A stretch of 64,000 nt of DNA from Armillaria gallica. Its lineage: Eukaryota > Basidiomycota > Agaricomycetes > Agaricales > Physalacriaceae. Location of the stretch: contig JBANDB010000004.1 in the NCBI GenBank assembly GCA_037576215.1, positions 5,022,001 to 5,086,000 of the forward strand, written 5' to 3'. Position 1 is the stretch's first letter, and each line of letters begins with the position of its first letter. Shown here one piece after another: positions 25,540 through 37,756 of the stretch. The position numbers and the translations under genes were made by a program. The notes under the pieces were generated by a model. It searched no databases. It saw nothing but the letters and a program-made list of their open reading frames with translations, and was not told the DNA's origin.

Positions 25540-25955
25540 GGGCCAGTTTTGTGTTCGTTGTACTACTATGATGGTGCCAAGGTCAGTATGCCAGTCTGAA
25601 AATGATAGTGAGTTGCTTGTACATACGTATGCACCATTGCACCCAGAAAAACGGCTTCCTTCGTCTTTCCTGTCAAGTATCATTCCCACAGGATAACGGT
25701 AGGGGACACGAAGAAATCATGGCAAATATAAGGGCAACATGAAGTTCATGAGTCAACACACCACTCATTTCATTCCTACTGGGCCAGATTCAACAAGCGA
25801 TTGACAGCAAGCTATAGACGGCTGAGCCGAAGGGACTCCTGTAACAACAAGCTCAATATATAAACAGTCTACGGTCGATACCGTGCCACCCAGAAAATCC
25901 GGAGTCTCCTAAACCATTGAACATACTTAAGCTGAAGGTCTATGTTTTCCATGCG
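25540..25955. other. Spacer without recognised gene
   Basis: About 400 bp of AT-richer sequence with no open frame of note; probably the 3' flank of the copy A gene and of the hydrolase relic beyond it. Confidence 0.4.
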
Positions 25956-25962
25956 GCCGGTC

Positions 25963-26865
25963 TCACCAAATCTCCAGTATCAGGTATACACAATCGCGGC
26001 TAGGGCTCGTTGTTTCCTTCGCAAGCTGTGGCCATGGATTCAATGCAGGGAAGATCCCAGAGGGAGCGTGACAACGCACATAATCTCCTCCTGCTCTCTG
26101 TACACACACTGATATACATCCAACTTCCCCCTCCCATAACGGGGAAAACCGAGTCGCGAATATTGACGAATTGGTACGCATCGTGTCTTAGAGGATATTT
26201 GAGCCTCAGACCCCCATGACCCACAAGCGATGTTCCTGTCGACAACTGTTAACAAGCGACAGGGCAATTAAAGCAGACCCACGACGTAAAAAATCAAGGA
26301 TACGTCGATTCCACATGCTCCGGCATTCGCCTAGCGAGGTGCCTCTTCGCGTCTTCTCAATGGTCACGCTGTTGGTGGGAGGCAACACCGCAAGGGCAAC
26401 CATAGACTAATCGCCCTCAAGACCCTTTAATTATTCATGCGGTTCGACGAGAACGAGGGCGGCGATGGAACATAGTCCTCTAAAAGATATGAGCTGGATG
26501 TATGTGCGTGATAATTGATAATGGGCTGCAACGTGCGCTGAAGACGCTCCAGCTGAAAGTCCGACGAAAATGAAAAATGCATGATCGCATGGTCGTTGGA
26601 CCTCGGATCCTCTAGTAACGGGCCGTCCTTCTTGGCTTAGGGTATTCTCTATAATGGTCAGTAACATCCCAAGATAGCGTACAAATTACCTTCAATTCTC
26701 GTGAAACGCGATGGATGTCAACTGAGAGGTCAGCCTGTGTTTGCTGCGACGTTGAGCTTGGAAATTGTACAAAAGTCCCGCTTCCAGCCATCCTGGATCT
26801 GGCGAAATCGCCTTGAACGTCGAAGCAAAGGACCTTGACATTGGAAGGCGAGCTAGCCCTAAGTA
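25963..26865 (-). pseudogene. Decayed alpha/beta hydrolase
   Basis: Scattered minus-strand segments match the intact hydrolase at 39209-40670. FVGLSAGASSAHVAAHYQL at about 26500-26570 corresponds to VGHSAGGSSAYVAAQL, YIQLISFRGL and ALVLVEP follow, then RSMWNRRILDF and LRLKYPLRHDAYQFVNI match its C-terminal half. The histidine of the nucleophile elbow is replaced by leucine, although the serine stays. Frames shift several times and the WPEEL-containing block is missing. The 5' part (about 26690-26860) shares sequence with a second relic at 56370-56670. I infer a dead paralogue of the intact gene. Confidence 0.7.
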
Positions 26866-27139
26866 GCCGTTGTGGACGAGTGTGGACATCAGTGTTGAAG
26901 CGCGTCTATCGACACGTGATTCTCAGACTCTGCTTCATACCATTATAGCCTGGCGAGCCGTCTTTATTATATACTTGCGGAACTCGTATCTCTATAATAC
27001 CATTAATGCAACCACCATTGGCGGCGGCCAACAGCACCCTGGAATTCTCTTCTCTGCTCTGCGCTGCAGTATTAGTGCCACAAGACAGCTACCTATTGCA
27101 TAATCGTTAATATCGAAGACTTGGTCCCTAGGTGCAGTC

Positions 27140-27645
27140 TGTCGGAGTCGAAAAAGAGATCCTTGGTTAAATGGTTAAACAGCACAAGGTTAGGTGAGTC
27201 CTCTTCTTTCAATCATGCGATGCTCATCTTTTCTCCAGGATCTCAACCTTAAGAATCACGTTCGATTCCTTGATTGTCTCTACCAAGGGGTATTGACAGT
27301 AGCTTTTCTGGGCGTGCTTTTGGTGTTGGCTTCGACTTTCTTTGATATCGATCCTAACTCTCTATTCGTTTTCGTTTTGATTTTATTTCCATCATTCGGT
27401 TCTTTACTGACAATAAAGAGTGAGTCTTTGTCTATGCAAACGATCACAGCTCATCTCGCCCAGTAAGCAGTGCAAATTCGTATGCTGGCAAGGTTGTGTC
27501 TTAGGCAGACGCCCTGAATACCACCGCATTCAAACTCATCTGGGCTGCGAGGGATAGGGTAGGGCTGGTGACCCACATCGCAGAGACCGAACGTTCGCCG
27601 CTGTCGGACATATCACATGCTAAACGATTCCTAGAAACTTCGGTA
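27140..27645 (+). pseudogene. Truncated copy of the unknown membrane protein
   Basis: Two exons match exons 3 and 4 of the intact gene at 29050-30204. The exon from about 27239 to 27420 reads DLNLKNHVRFLDCLYQG followed by a hydrophobic pair of helices (VAFLGVLLVLASTFF and FVFVLILFPSFGSLL). The exon at about 27507-27641 reads TTAFKLIWAARDR and SDISHAKRFLETS, ending at a GTATGC donor. The preceding exon end (MVKQHK) is preceded by a stop, and exons 1, most of 2 and 5 are absent, so this is a 5'- and 3'-truncated relic. Confidence 0.65.
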
Positions 27646-27649
27646 TGCC

Positions 27650-28520
27650 ATTCATCTGCCTCGTATCTCTTTGGGCTGTTTCAAACAAATAATTTGAAGT
27701 TTTTGGGAGAACGTCCAGTGTTAGTAGCTCTCGTGTCCATGAAAGCGCTGAAAACGATAATATGCCTTGAACCGCACCGCAACACCCCGCCAACTCGTGC
27801 TGGATATCCCCAGAGTATCTTTCCTCGTATTTCTTGACTCTCCGGTAACCAGCCTCTAGTACACCAAGGCCTTTGAACATGTTTCTTGTAGGGATCATGT
27901 CGATACCTTCATTTCAGCTGGAAAAGTATCGACATGGACCCGTCACGAAAATGGAAGCAAGTGGTCCTGTACGCGGTCCAGCCTTCACCGACTCAGGAGC
28001 AGCCTTCGCCGACTTCGGGGTGGTCTCGTCAGCAATGCCTAGTGATCCTCGGTCTGCAACCCATGGATCATAGGAAACATAGGATTTCCCCGGGGACAAG
28101 GACATCTGGTCCCAGTCTCGGTTCTCTAGTATCGTTCTTGGAACCCTTTATAGCTTAACGAACTTCCTGATTATATCGAATCAGATCCATCATACCTGTG
28201 CGAAGATATGATTTGCATCTTTTATATTCATACGAATTATATCGGCTCCATTATATTCACCTGTCCAAGGTCCGTCGTGTTTTGTGTATCCCACTAGAAT
28301 ATAAATATTTATAATATATCTATAAGCAAAGAAATATTATAACTTGAGCTTGTATTTTTCGAAGGACGTGGTGAGGCGCAATTCCCTGCAAATTCAAACT
28401 CCGCCCTGATCCTTCCATTTTGGGAACTCCAGCCAAAATTCTGAAGGACCGTCGCGACAGAGATAACCTGCTGAACGGGGCACATACACACTTAACTTTC
28501 GCAGAGACTAGGCCATAAAA
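27650..28520. other. Spacer; AT-rich from 28180
   Basis: No gene is recognised. From 28180 to 28340 the sequence becomes strongly AT-rich (for example ATATTTATAATATATC), unlike its neighbours. Confidence 0.4.
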
Positions 28521-28527
28521 ATAAATC

Positions 28528-28641
28528 TTATTTGTAGTTAACGAGAGACATCTTACTTTTTTGCTATCTTCCGTAAGATTGACTCGATATCTTACACTAG
28601 CACCCATCAAATTCCACTTTTTTCTCGTTAACTACAAATAA
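28528..28641. repeat. Perfect 19-bp inverted repeat enclosing 77 bp
   Basis: TTATTTGTAGTTAACGAGA at 28528-28546 is exactly inverted at 28623-28641. The enclosed segment is AT-rich and non-coding. The size (114 bp) and perfect ends resemble a miniature inverted-repeat transposable element or a stable hairpin. I see no convincing target-site duplication. Confidence 0.6.
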
Positions 28642-29049
28642 AATACTTCAAAAGGGTAATCCCGCTCAATTTTGGGACTAAAAGAGGTCCGTGCCGACCT
28701 GCTATCTTGAGGCATCGAAAGCCCAAAAAGCTTTTAATAACAAGGGTAAATATAGCGAGGCTGAGTATTATCAGCAGTAATTAGGTAGAATATTGCCCCA
28801 TATATTTTAATAAGGCATTATGTAGTCAGATAGTATACATAGAGACGTAGAAGTGCTCAGTTTTGAAGGGATTATGAGGACAAGTGTTGTCGATGGGATT
28901 TGAGACGAAAGTGACACGATCGATGCTTAGTCAGCTAACGATTTCTAAACCGAGCCTGCGCCTTACCATAAGGACGCGACACGCGCCCGTCAGCACGTGA
29001 TTAAGCTCTTCTACAACCACCACCACCATTGTTAACTGCAAACATCCAG

Positions 29050-30204
29050 ATGTCGGATTACGATTTGACTGGCGACCGCTCTCACTGGGTCGACTTTTAT
29101 CAGCGACCCGACAGCTGCAAGGACGGCAAAATCATCAGCAGATCCTTCATTGACTGTTTGTGGATGACGCTCCATTGCAAAAATCCTGACTCGCATCATA
29201 CTGCCGAGAAGTTTGCATCCACAGCTATCGAGTTGATTGATCTTGTCTGGTCACCCTCTAGCTGGGATATCCTCATCTGGCCGTAGGTAGGATGCTTGGA
29301 ACCATTCATTATCTGAATTTATACCGACAGCTTCACTCGCCCGCATATCACGAGAGTCTTGTACACCATTGATTCCATCCTTGACTCCAAACAACATCTC
29401 GGCGACACCTGCTATGGACTAATTGGCGACATATCACGAGAAATCGATTCTGGTAGCTTGACTTTCAGCGCTAGTCTTCGGAATCGGTGCAAAGTAGCCA
29501 ATTTGACCATCGGGCTCGAGACGCGGAGGCTAGAGAGCGTCATGCGTAAACAGGACAAGGTCAGTGAAATCACCGGACTCGCTCATCGTGCTTATATGCG
29601 GCACAGGACTTGAACTTGCAGACCATTTGTAACATTTACTTCCATCTCTCTCGATGCTTACTGGTATCATGTCTCGCATGCTTCTTACTTGTCCTATTGA
29701 CGTTCGTGGCCTCAATTTTCTTTACTGTCTCTCCGGAAATCGCAATTCGTGGCTTGTCTTTTGCCTATGTCACGGGCCATCTGGTATATGAGGGTACGCG
29801 CCTACTCTCAAATTGTGGGGGTTTGGAACTCATGCTACTCAGAGTATCACGCGTCTAAACATTTGTCAAAAGTTAGCGGCACAGCTTTCTTGCTACACTA
29901 TAACGTCTTGAGGTCTATATGGGCTTGGAGGGACATGGGCGGGTTGTTCGCCCTTATCGGTGACTCAAAGCTGTCTGACGTCCCACACGCAAAGAGATTT
30001 TTAGGGGCCTTCGAAGCTTCGGTATGTCATCCCTATTTGGTGCAAAAATCTGTAGTAGTAAATTTGTTCTAGTTCATGGGCGGACACGTTGAATTATGGA
30101 AGACACGGTCGAGGGTCAAAAATCTATCAAAATATGCGGACAAAGTTCGAGCCATGAAGGATCAGAATGTGTACGACGACGCCGCCGCCTTGACTCTCTC
30201 ATGA
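29050..30204 (+). CDS. Unknown 319-aa membrane protein, five exons
   Basis: Exons 29050-29282, 29331-29559, 29607-29793, 29843-30021 and 30073-30204 sum to 960 nt with every junction in phase, which strongly supports the model. The N-terminus reads MSDYDLTGDRSHWVDFYQ; residues about 165-210 hold two hydrophobic helices (LLVSCLACFLLVLLTFV region), and the cytosolic-looking tail contains VPHAKRFLGAFEAS and FMGGHVELWKTRSRVKNLSK. There is no signal peptide. I do not recognise the family. A truncated copy lies upstream (27140-27645) and a deletion-bearing copy downstream (34740-35210), so it is a local, recently expanding gene. It is the only member with an intact frame in the window. Confidence 0.75.
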
Positions 30205-31168
30205 CCTTGATATCGCAGCAGCGCTCTAAACACCTTTTAACCCAGTCATACTATCGTGGACACGAAATTCTCTCGAAGGCGCTAAACGAACAGAAGATTC
30301 AAGAGACTGGAAAACAACGAGCAATGATGTGCTTTTAGTGATAAGAGATTTCCAGGGCGGTCACACTACCAACTTTGCGAGAGGTGAAGGAGAGTTCATA
30401 GGAAACTTGTTTTGATGAGTTTGTGTCAACATCACTTTGACGGTGCTGTGCAGTGCGACTTCATTGCTACTGTTGAGGGCCTATCATTTCGACTTATCTC
30501 TGATCTTCTGCATCAGACTGACTTCAAACTCAGACTCAAACAAACATCGAGCCTCCTGTTGCAACGATTCCAATAGTATATAGAATTTGTGTCACGTCGT
30601 ACGTTAAAAAAGACAGGAAACACGTAAGATACATTATATTGCAATACTCATATAAAATATTGTGTTCAATTGTAGCAAGTTACATGCATATACATATATA
30701 AACAGTGCGAGATGTAAGTTACCACTTGAGAGTCGAGATAAGAGAGGGGCAACATAGAGACCATGTTTAACGATTGGAGCCACTGGAGTCCGGACACAAG
30801 ATCGGTCACCGGTTTATCAGGTCAATAGCAGCATGGATGTTGCGCCCTTCAAGAGGCCGAGTACGATCTCTTCCGTGTCGTCGCTGTTAAATCCTCCGTT
30901 TACAGTTACTGCCCCTTGGCCTTCGGAGTCTTGGCAAGCACCGAGCGGCACTGCGATAAATAGGTCCCAATCATCCGATGTCATTAATCTAAGGATGTTA
31001 AGCTGCATCCATCGGTTACACTTGAGAAGAAAGGCTTCATTCAATATAGCTAACTGTACAACTTTCATCAATGATTCTTGTAAACATACATCGCAGCGTC
31101 CCTGATTAGACCTTGTGCTGGCACCAACACCAACACCATCGCTAGAGCCAGTGTTGCAATAGCCAGAC
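30205..31168. other. Spacer between membrane protein gene and P450
   Basis: The first 150 bp are still similar to the flank of the deletion copy at 35060-35215, so the duplicated block extends past the stop codon. The rest holds P450 3' flank and no convincing gene; a 124-codon minus frame at 30817-31191 overlaps the P450 stop and shows no motif. Confidence 0.4.
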
Positions 31169-33543
31169 CTACTTATTGAGAGGGGTAACAAGCAGCGGTA
31201 TCTGTGGTCCTTCCTTCGCCTTCCCCGGAACGATGGGGATCAAAACGAAGCCCGCGGGGCCGTGTTGCAACTCCGGTGCTCCCTTCGGAATGCTGAATTC
31301 AAAGTTACTGAGAAGTTCTGAAACCACCGATTGCAACTCCATAATGCTGTTAAACAGTGAGAGCCGAATAAATTGGTACGTTCGTCGATACTCACGCGAA
31401 TCGCCACCTATTGATACAGGCAGTTACATGTTAAGATTAATCCTTCGCTTATAAGGCTTTGGATACTCACCCAAGACACCCACGAATACCAGCACCTGCA
31501 ATTCAAGTTGGAGGTAATCAACGAAGAATTTCAAATAAAGATACGCTGTTCTTACTGAAAGTCATCCTATCAAGGGATGGAATTAGTGGTCTGATACTTA
31601 TGTAACAGAGACAGGATCTTACACATTCGCGTAGACCCCAAGAGATTCCTGCTTTATTCCACGATCTTCAAGGAACCGACGAGGATTCCACTCTGCAGCA
31701 TCATCGCCCCAGACCGATGGAAGGCTAGTATAAACCAATCAACAGGCTACTCTGGATGTAATCAGACAGGACTCGCCGATTATAGGTATACACAGAGGCG
31801 AAAATAACTTGACCCTTAGAGATAGGGATTTCTGAGCACAATTGGCCATCCGAAGTGATGATAGGTTCGGCTAGCGGTAGGATATCATCCTGGGCCGCTT
31901 CACGAAAGAGGCCATACGCAAGCGGATGGTACCGGAGAACTTCCTGTAATGGCCCAATCATCGTCAATCATAGCTCAAAATGTCATAAAACGATGGCACA
32001 CTTTGATAACAGCGTTGAGCCAAGCCATTGCATCATAATCGTTTGAAGTAAGCGCTCCCGGAGCCTTGTATTTAGCCATGGCTATCTCCTCGCGTACCTT
32101 CGCTTGAACCTCAGGATGACGACTCAGCTCATAGAGAAGCCAAGCCATAGTGTTCGCAGTCGTGTCGTGACCTGCTACGATGAATGTCCTATCCCACCTT
32201 AATCAGCTAAGTGAAGTAGACAAGGGCGGAAGAAGCCTACGCCAGCTGGGAGTCAATCTCTAGGTCGCTCATCTTCTTCTTCGCATCATCGGCGAGATAA
32301 GACATCGCTGGTTCATGATGAGAGATGACTGTGATTGGTGTGACGCATCCCACATACCGAGAACATTGACGACGTCTTTCTCAGATGGATTGGCATCATT
32401 GGTTACTTCGTTCAGTTGTTTTTCGAAGATGTTCCGGGATACTTTCGAAGCAACGTTTCTGAACCGCTTCAGGCGCACAACATCTCTACTAGGTAGTCGC
32501 TCGAGAAGTAAAAGTACCCATTCGGGAAGTATGCGCCAGAGTGCACTGAAAAGAAGCTCCCATGTCGTCGGCCACATCTGAGATTCACCGCTATCAAAAA
32601 TGAATATGCAGGACATACCCCAAATGAAGAGGCTTAAACCTACAAAATATTGTTAAGTGCAGACATCAGCTCGGTTTGTCCATCGTTAAAGGAATTGAAT
32701 TTGTATCTGAAAGAGGCTGGAGATTCGGCTGTAAATTATTTTGAAGATCATGAGCACTGGATGAATCCTTACTGATGCCTATGATGTCTAGCGCAGTCTT
32801 GCTTGTCCACTGAAGCACGTTGACCTCTTTGCCTTTCCCGACGTACTCGTAGGTCTTCTCAGTAAGCTACAGCGTTGAAATGAGTTAATGTCGTGAAAGT
32901 CAGAGTGCCTCCGTACCTTCAGGGCTGATGTCTGGAAGACATTCAGAAAAAGTCGCAGCTGGGATGCAGCAAAAGCAGGACCGAGAATTTTCCGCTGGCG
33001 TTGGTGGATGTTACCTAGAACTTCAATCAAACGGTGAACACTGGTGATACCGATTCCGTTGACATACCCTCAACAGTAGCTACGCCTTGTCCCACGAATG
33101 CGTCCATGATACGACGGGCATCCCTTGTCTTTGGGAAGCGGTATCCAGACGAATGAAAAACGTACTGCAACGCTTTTGGGTCAGCGACAGACAAAATGTC
33201 TTGCTGTCATGAAAGTTAGAGCCGTTAATGAAAGGTAGGCAAAAGCTCTGACCCCAAAGCACCCGCCAGTGCGATATGCGGCGCCGTATTGTTGATACCA
33301 TTCCATCTCCAAGTCGCCTACATGCTGACGACTGCGAAGAAGGTATTCATGACCTTATAAACATCATTCAGAATAAAACAATACAGACGACGGAGTCAAT
33401 CTGAGCAAACCTAATAAGAATGAAGGACGTGGCGGTCCGCGAATCTTTCGAATCGCATATCTGTGCTTCCAGAGGCGCAGAGGGACGGCGACGAGTAAAT
33501 AGGCAATTGCAGGGATAACAAAGTAATAGAGAGCAGTTGGCAT
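31169..33543 (-). CDS. Cytochrome P450 monooxygenase 1
   Basis: This is a microsomal P450 with many short introns. The start is ATG at 33541-33543 (MPTALYYFVIPAIAYLL membrane anchor) followed by the proline-rich hinge RGPPRPSFL. Landmarks in order: VGDLEMEWYQQYGAAYRTGG, the C-helix WxxxR equivalent in HQRQRKILGPAF, the I-helix AGHDTTANTMAWLLYEL near 32130-32190, ExxR as EVLR in LQEVLRYHPLAYG near 31940, VWGDDAAEWNPRRFLED, and the heme loop AGAGIRGCLGWRF split over two introns near 31390-31490, with the cysteine ligand in IRGCLG. It ends LLVTPLNK and stop at 31169. It would oxidise a small hydrophobic substrate at the ER membrane; the substrate is unknown. Confidence 0.9.
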
Positions 33544-33559
33544 GTCGCCGGACTTGAAC

Positions 33560-34700
33560 AGAAAGTTATTGAGAGGAGACAGTTAGAAGTGGCCTTAATA
33601 AATGACCCCGTTTGAGCTTATCGTGGATTTCTCAGGTTTGGCAAAGAATTTGATCAAGTGTAAGAACCTCTGGAAAACGGCCCCGTCGAGTAACAATACC
33701 TATGTCAGGACACTCGAATCAGCCACAGATTGTTCCCATCCAGTACATTGTACCCAGTAAACTCACGTGAAGATAATCGATGTATAAACTGATCGATCGT
33801 AAGAAGCTCTCGAAACGGGCCCGTCAAATAATGAACCATACGTCAAGGCATTGACATGGAGCTGCAGGAGGGTGCATATCTCATTCAACGTGTGAAAGCT
33901 ATTTCTCAAAGGAGGAAAAAAGACTCGGTGAGCTCCACTTCCCCGGTTATAGGTGGTCTCCTGCTCATGAGGAGAATCTTAAATGGCACTTTGTACGCGA
34001 GTGTCGGCAGTAAAAGGTATGTCAGGTGAGCCGCGCGATTCAAATGAGGCACTCACCAGGCTCCAGTCAACGGCGTCGTGGCAGCATATCGATGTCATTT
34101 GAAAAATGTCATCAGCGTGGCAGCCCATTGCACCATCAAGGGAACAGTGAGATCTCGTCACCCCTGCCATATTTGAGCTTCTGCACGAAGGAAATACGTA
34201 GTAGTACTGGAAACATTTCTTTGTACAGATTCCGTCCAGTCAGAAAAAGAATTCTCCTCACCAAAGTCTGATTTCCAACAAATGGAAAACGTCTGAGGAA
34301 ACGTTTTCAATTCCGCCAACTATTTCCGTCCAATTTCCTTCGGGCCAAAAACACCGGGAGTCAGGAGTGCATTGGCTCCCAGGTTCGTAGAAGTCATCGA
34401 GAGATAGGGCACTTGTCAAGGGTATAGATACCCCGGAATTCACGCGACTGGAAACGGGACATATATCAACCTTGTCCGCCGTAAGTTGAAAACATCGCGG
34501 TACCCGGAAAATGGCGCCAGACTCGGCCAGAGAACGCACAATATTGGAGACGCGAAGGTCGGTGACTTATAGCATTGTATACGGTACTTATCCAGCGGTG
34601 CTGTAAGCATAACAGATTAGAGCAAGTGATGACGAACAGTTACAGAGACAAAAGATCCGAGATCAAACTTTTGCGACCGTCAGCACGTGATTAAGCTCTT
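33560..34700. other. Spacer without recognised gene
   Basis: This is P450 upstream sequence plus about 1 kb with only short frames and no protein similarity that I recognise. Confidence 0.4.
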
Positions 34701-34739
34701 CGCCAGCCACCACCATCATTGTTAACTGCATCCATCCAG

Positions 34740-35215
34740 ACGTCGGATTACGATTTGACTGGTAGCTACTCCCACTGGGCAGACTTTTATCAGCGACCCG
34801 ACAATTGCAAGGACGGCAATGTCATCGACAGATCCTTCATTGACTTTTTGTGGATGACGTTCCATCGTCATCCCGATTCGCATCATACTGCCGAGAAGTT
34901 CACATCCACAGCTATCGAGTTGATTGATCTTGTCTGGTCACCATCTAGCTGAGATATGCTCATCTGGCCATAAGTAGGACACGGTCGAGGATCAAAAATC
35001 TATCAAATTATGCTGACAAAGTTCGAGCCACGAAGGATCAGGATGTGTACGATGATGCCACCGCCTCGACTCTGTCATGACCTTGATATCGCAGCAGCGC
35101 TCTGAACACCTTTCACCCTAGACAACGGCGCAAAACGAACAGAAGATTCAAGGAACTGTAAAATAACGAGCAGTGATGTTCTTTTAGTGATAGGAGATTT
35201 CGAGGGCGGCTACAT
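34740..35215 (+). pseudogene. Deletion-derived copy of the unknown membrane protein
   Basis: Exon 1 of the 29050 gene is almost fully present (SDYDLTGSYSHWADFYQRPD through IELIDLVWSPSS), but the start ATG has become ACG (CAGACGTCG) and a tryptophan codon has become TGA. Directly after the exon 1 end, at about 34977, the sequence jumps to the last exon (TRSRIKNLSNYADKVRA block), so introns 1-4 and exons 2-4 were lost in one deletion of about 820 bp. Similarity continues past the stop into the flank to about 35215. Confidence 0.8.
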
Positions 35216-35342
35216 GTTCGAACGAGACAATGAACAGACTGGCTTTGCTACTACTCTTCTCGTGCTTCACGCTTTGTCTTATAAAATACCAGTAAATTTT
35301 CCCAAGATGCTGTCCCAAATTCTGCTGCCTTATAAGTCTTAT

Positions 35343-36467
35343 TCAGCGTGTTTGGTTTCCTCTAAAAAAGTCTTCGTATTCCATGCATCTCCCAGATTCG
35401 GTACGCCGTACTTGCGGGCCCACGAGATGCCATTCTTCCTTGAGGTACTTCTCCTGCACATCCAGAGCTTCTTGGCGTAAAACGCCTGCCAGGTGTTCTT
35501 CAAGATACTTGTCGAGGAATGCTATGGCATCGAGCACTTCGGCATCTTCTGTCACTACATCCTGGGATTCAACATAAAGCAGTGGGGCGATTAGACGCAA
35601 CGCACAGAAGGTATTGGGGCCACCAAAATCCAATTCAAGGCCTAGGGTGGTAAGCTCTGGGCAGAGAGGTGGGCCATAGCGGAACTGCGCTTTGTATGGT
35701 TTGAGTGGAACCTGGCCGTCGCAGGGATGTTTGTGGCCTTCCGTGAAATCAACGATACGAGCTTTACCGCACCGCCAGTCGTACAGTAAATGGTGGTTGT
35801 ATCCAGGCCCTACCTGATTATGATCTGCCCCGGCATCGTGGGTGAGCACTCATTTACAGTCTGGGGGGGGGGGGGGGGTAAAATACACGCCTACCTTGTC
35901 TCCGGTGTGTCATGCTTTGTACCTCTAATCTGCCCAGACCATGACCACCCTGAAAACTCCATCACAGATATAACGACGTGCCCGGCCCACGAAGTATTCG
36001 CCTCCCAGACTCCGTAATGCTTGGGAACAGCGTCACCCTGGACAGTAGGCAGGCAATGTGCATAGAAGACTGCCTCCCGCCTGAGAGCCCTGTATACATG
36101 GTAACCTCGAGATCGGGGATCATCGTCGACATGAAGTGCCACCTTGATTGCAAAATGAATAGTGGGGTGGCGTTCTCGGACGAGCGCTATGTGAGCGAAA
36201 AGCGCACTGTCGAGGAATGGATCTGCCAAGTAATGAGGAGAGTTCCAACCGAGGAAATTCTTCGAGATGGGATAGGGGTAAGCCGTTTCCAGTGTAAGGC
36301 GTAGAGGAAAGGAACGGCCCTAGAGAAAATTCCGGATTTTCAGCAAACGTGGGGAGTTCCTTTGCGTGAAAGTCGAGATCGTTTTTGTGAAATACGATGG
36401 GACGAAAGTTGCTTTGTTTATCTGTTCCTATTAAACAAATACGCAACACGCCTGTAGGTACAGACAT
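35343..36467 (-). CDS. Kinase-like protein (Agaricomycete family)
   Basis: Read from MSVPTGVLRICLIGTDKQ at 36467, the exons give FHKNDLDFHAKELPTF, TPYTGNGLPLSHLEEFPRLE, then PFLDSALFAHIAL and AIKVALHVDDDPRSRGYHVY with HYGVWEANTSWAGHVVISVM, and finally LHDAGADHNQVGPGYNHH with RIVDFTEGHKHPC. LHDAGADHNQ stands at the catalytic-loop position and IVDFTE at the DFG position, typical of the degenerate kinase-like proteins abundant in mushrooms, so activity is doubtful. The stop is at 35343. An apparent one-base frame change near 36230 could be an indel or an unrecognised splice. One intron contains the C16 tract described separately. Confidence 0.6.
35863..35878. repeat. G16 homopolymer (C16 on the gene strand)
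   Basis: Sixteen consecutive G on the plus strand. On the minus strand, the sense strand of the kinase-like gene, this is C16 inside an intron, shortly before candidate AG acceptors, where a polypyrimidine tract would lie. Confidence 0.9.
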
Positions 36468-36789
36468 CGTGGTGGCAGTTGCAACCCAAACGTAGTACTT
36501 CCTCGTCGTTTGTCCTTTGCACAAGCAGAGCTACAAGTTACTTAGGCCCTTCAGCGGCTGACAGTCAGAGTCTAAGTCAGACATGCGATCCTTTCTCACG
36601 GTCAAGTCCTCGAGCAGACATTGCCCACCCTACGAGCCTGAGAGCCTATGAGTTTCGTCATATACGTACACAGGCAGAGTGCCGCTAATCAAATGAGCGA
36701 GCGCTTCGCTACGATTCCATCAAATTTTCATTGGCAAGCAACGACTATATCAACAGTCATTATTAATTTAGAGGTCGGCTGGCTCCTAG

Positions 36790-37536
36790 GAATTCATTTG
36801 ACGACTCGAAGACTTTGTTCCTCTATACGGAACTTCTCTTCGTACAAACCTCGGTGTGTACTTAGTCGAATAGTTGCTCTCCAAAGACCAACCTGATCCC
36901 CTCAAGGTCTTTCCTTTTGTCTCGACAAACAGGAAGTATACACTGTCAGACATGAGCGCCAAGGTCAATTCCATGAGTTAGTGACTTACACCATAGCTCC
37001 TACGACGTTCGTGCACAGAAACATCTAAATCGAGGTGGTGCAATCTCAGGATGGTCATATCTAAGCTTATCAGAACACAAACGAGAGAGAACAAGATTGC
37101 TTACTCATGATTCCCACCCTTTCCCACCACATATGCGCCTACGATACGGCCGGCAATGAATATCCCTGCGTATTGCCTACGTGAACCGACCCGCCTGAAT
37201 AACCCCACTTATCAGCAGACCACCCAGCGAAAATGAAGTCAAAGAAACTCCAGCGGCAAAGCGGCGGAAATGGTACCAAGTAAGCTTCAAGACTTCTGAT
37301 CGTACAATACCGTCTTCATCATGAGCAGGGGATCGACGTGTCAGATATGCGACGTCATCCCATCGACGTTTTGTAGGTCTTTGTTCGCGTCGAACGTCTT
37401 CTGACCCTATTGTTTTGTCACGAGAACATGCCGGTCCGTCCAAACTCGAGAATTCATTATCACTAATTGCTCCACCACCAGAGCCAGAGCCAGAGCATGA
37501 ATTAATGAGAATGATTGCCGCCAAATCAGGCTTCAT
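36790..37536 (-). pseudogene. Possible sugar-transporter (MFS) relic
   Basis: The segment at about 36870-36970 reads MSDSVYFLFVETKGKTLRG, close to the (P/V)ETKGKTLEE end of fungal sugar transporters of the major facilitator superfamily. Upstream at 37130-37210, LGGLLISGVIQAGRF and YAGIFIAGRIVGAYVVGKG resemble membrane helices 2-4 (AGRxxxGxGxG). The twelve-helix body between them is absent, and the N-terminal part is a low-complexity serine/glycine stretch. I infer a remnant with most helices deleted. Confidence 0.4.
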
Positions 37537-37756
37537 TCTAGCCCGTTAGAATATTGACGGAAAGTCGAATACATCTCAGTATAATCAACGAACAATTGCA
37601 TTGAAGAATCGAGACTTGGATGGTCGACTGAAACTAATATGCTAAATTCTTACCACTGTAAATGGATGATAAATGGGCTAATAGTATTGCATATAATCAC
37701 CGGACACCAGTCACTCTCTGTTCAATGTGGGTAGAGCAGTTCATAACGTCAATTAT

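Noticed and set aside
30817..31191. 124-codon minus frame downstream of the first P450
   Set aside because: It overlaps the P450 stop codon region, has no motif and lacks a plausible promoter.
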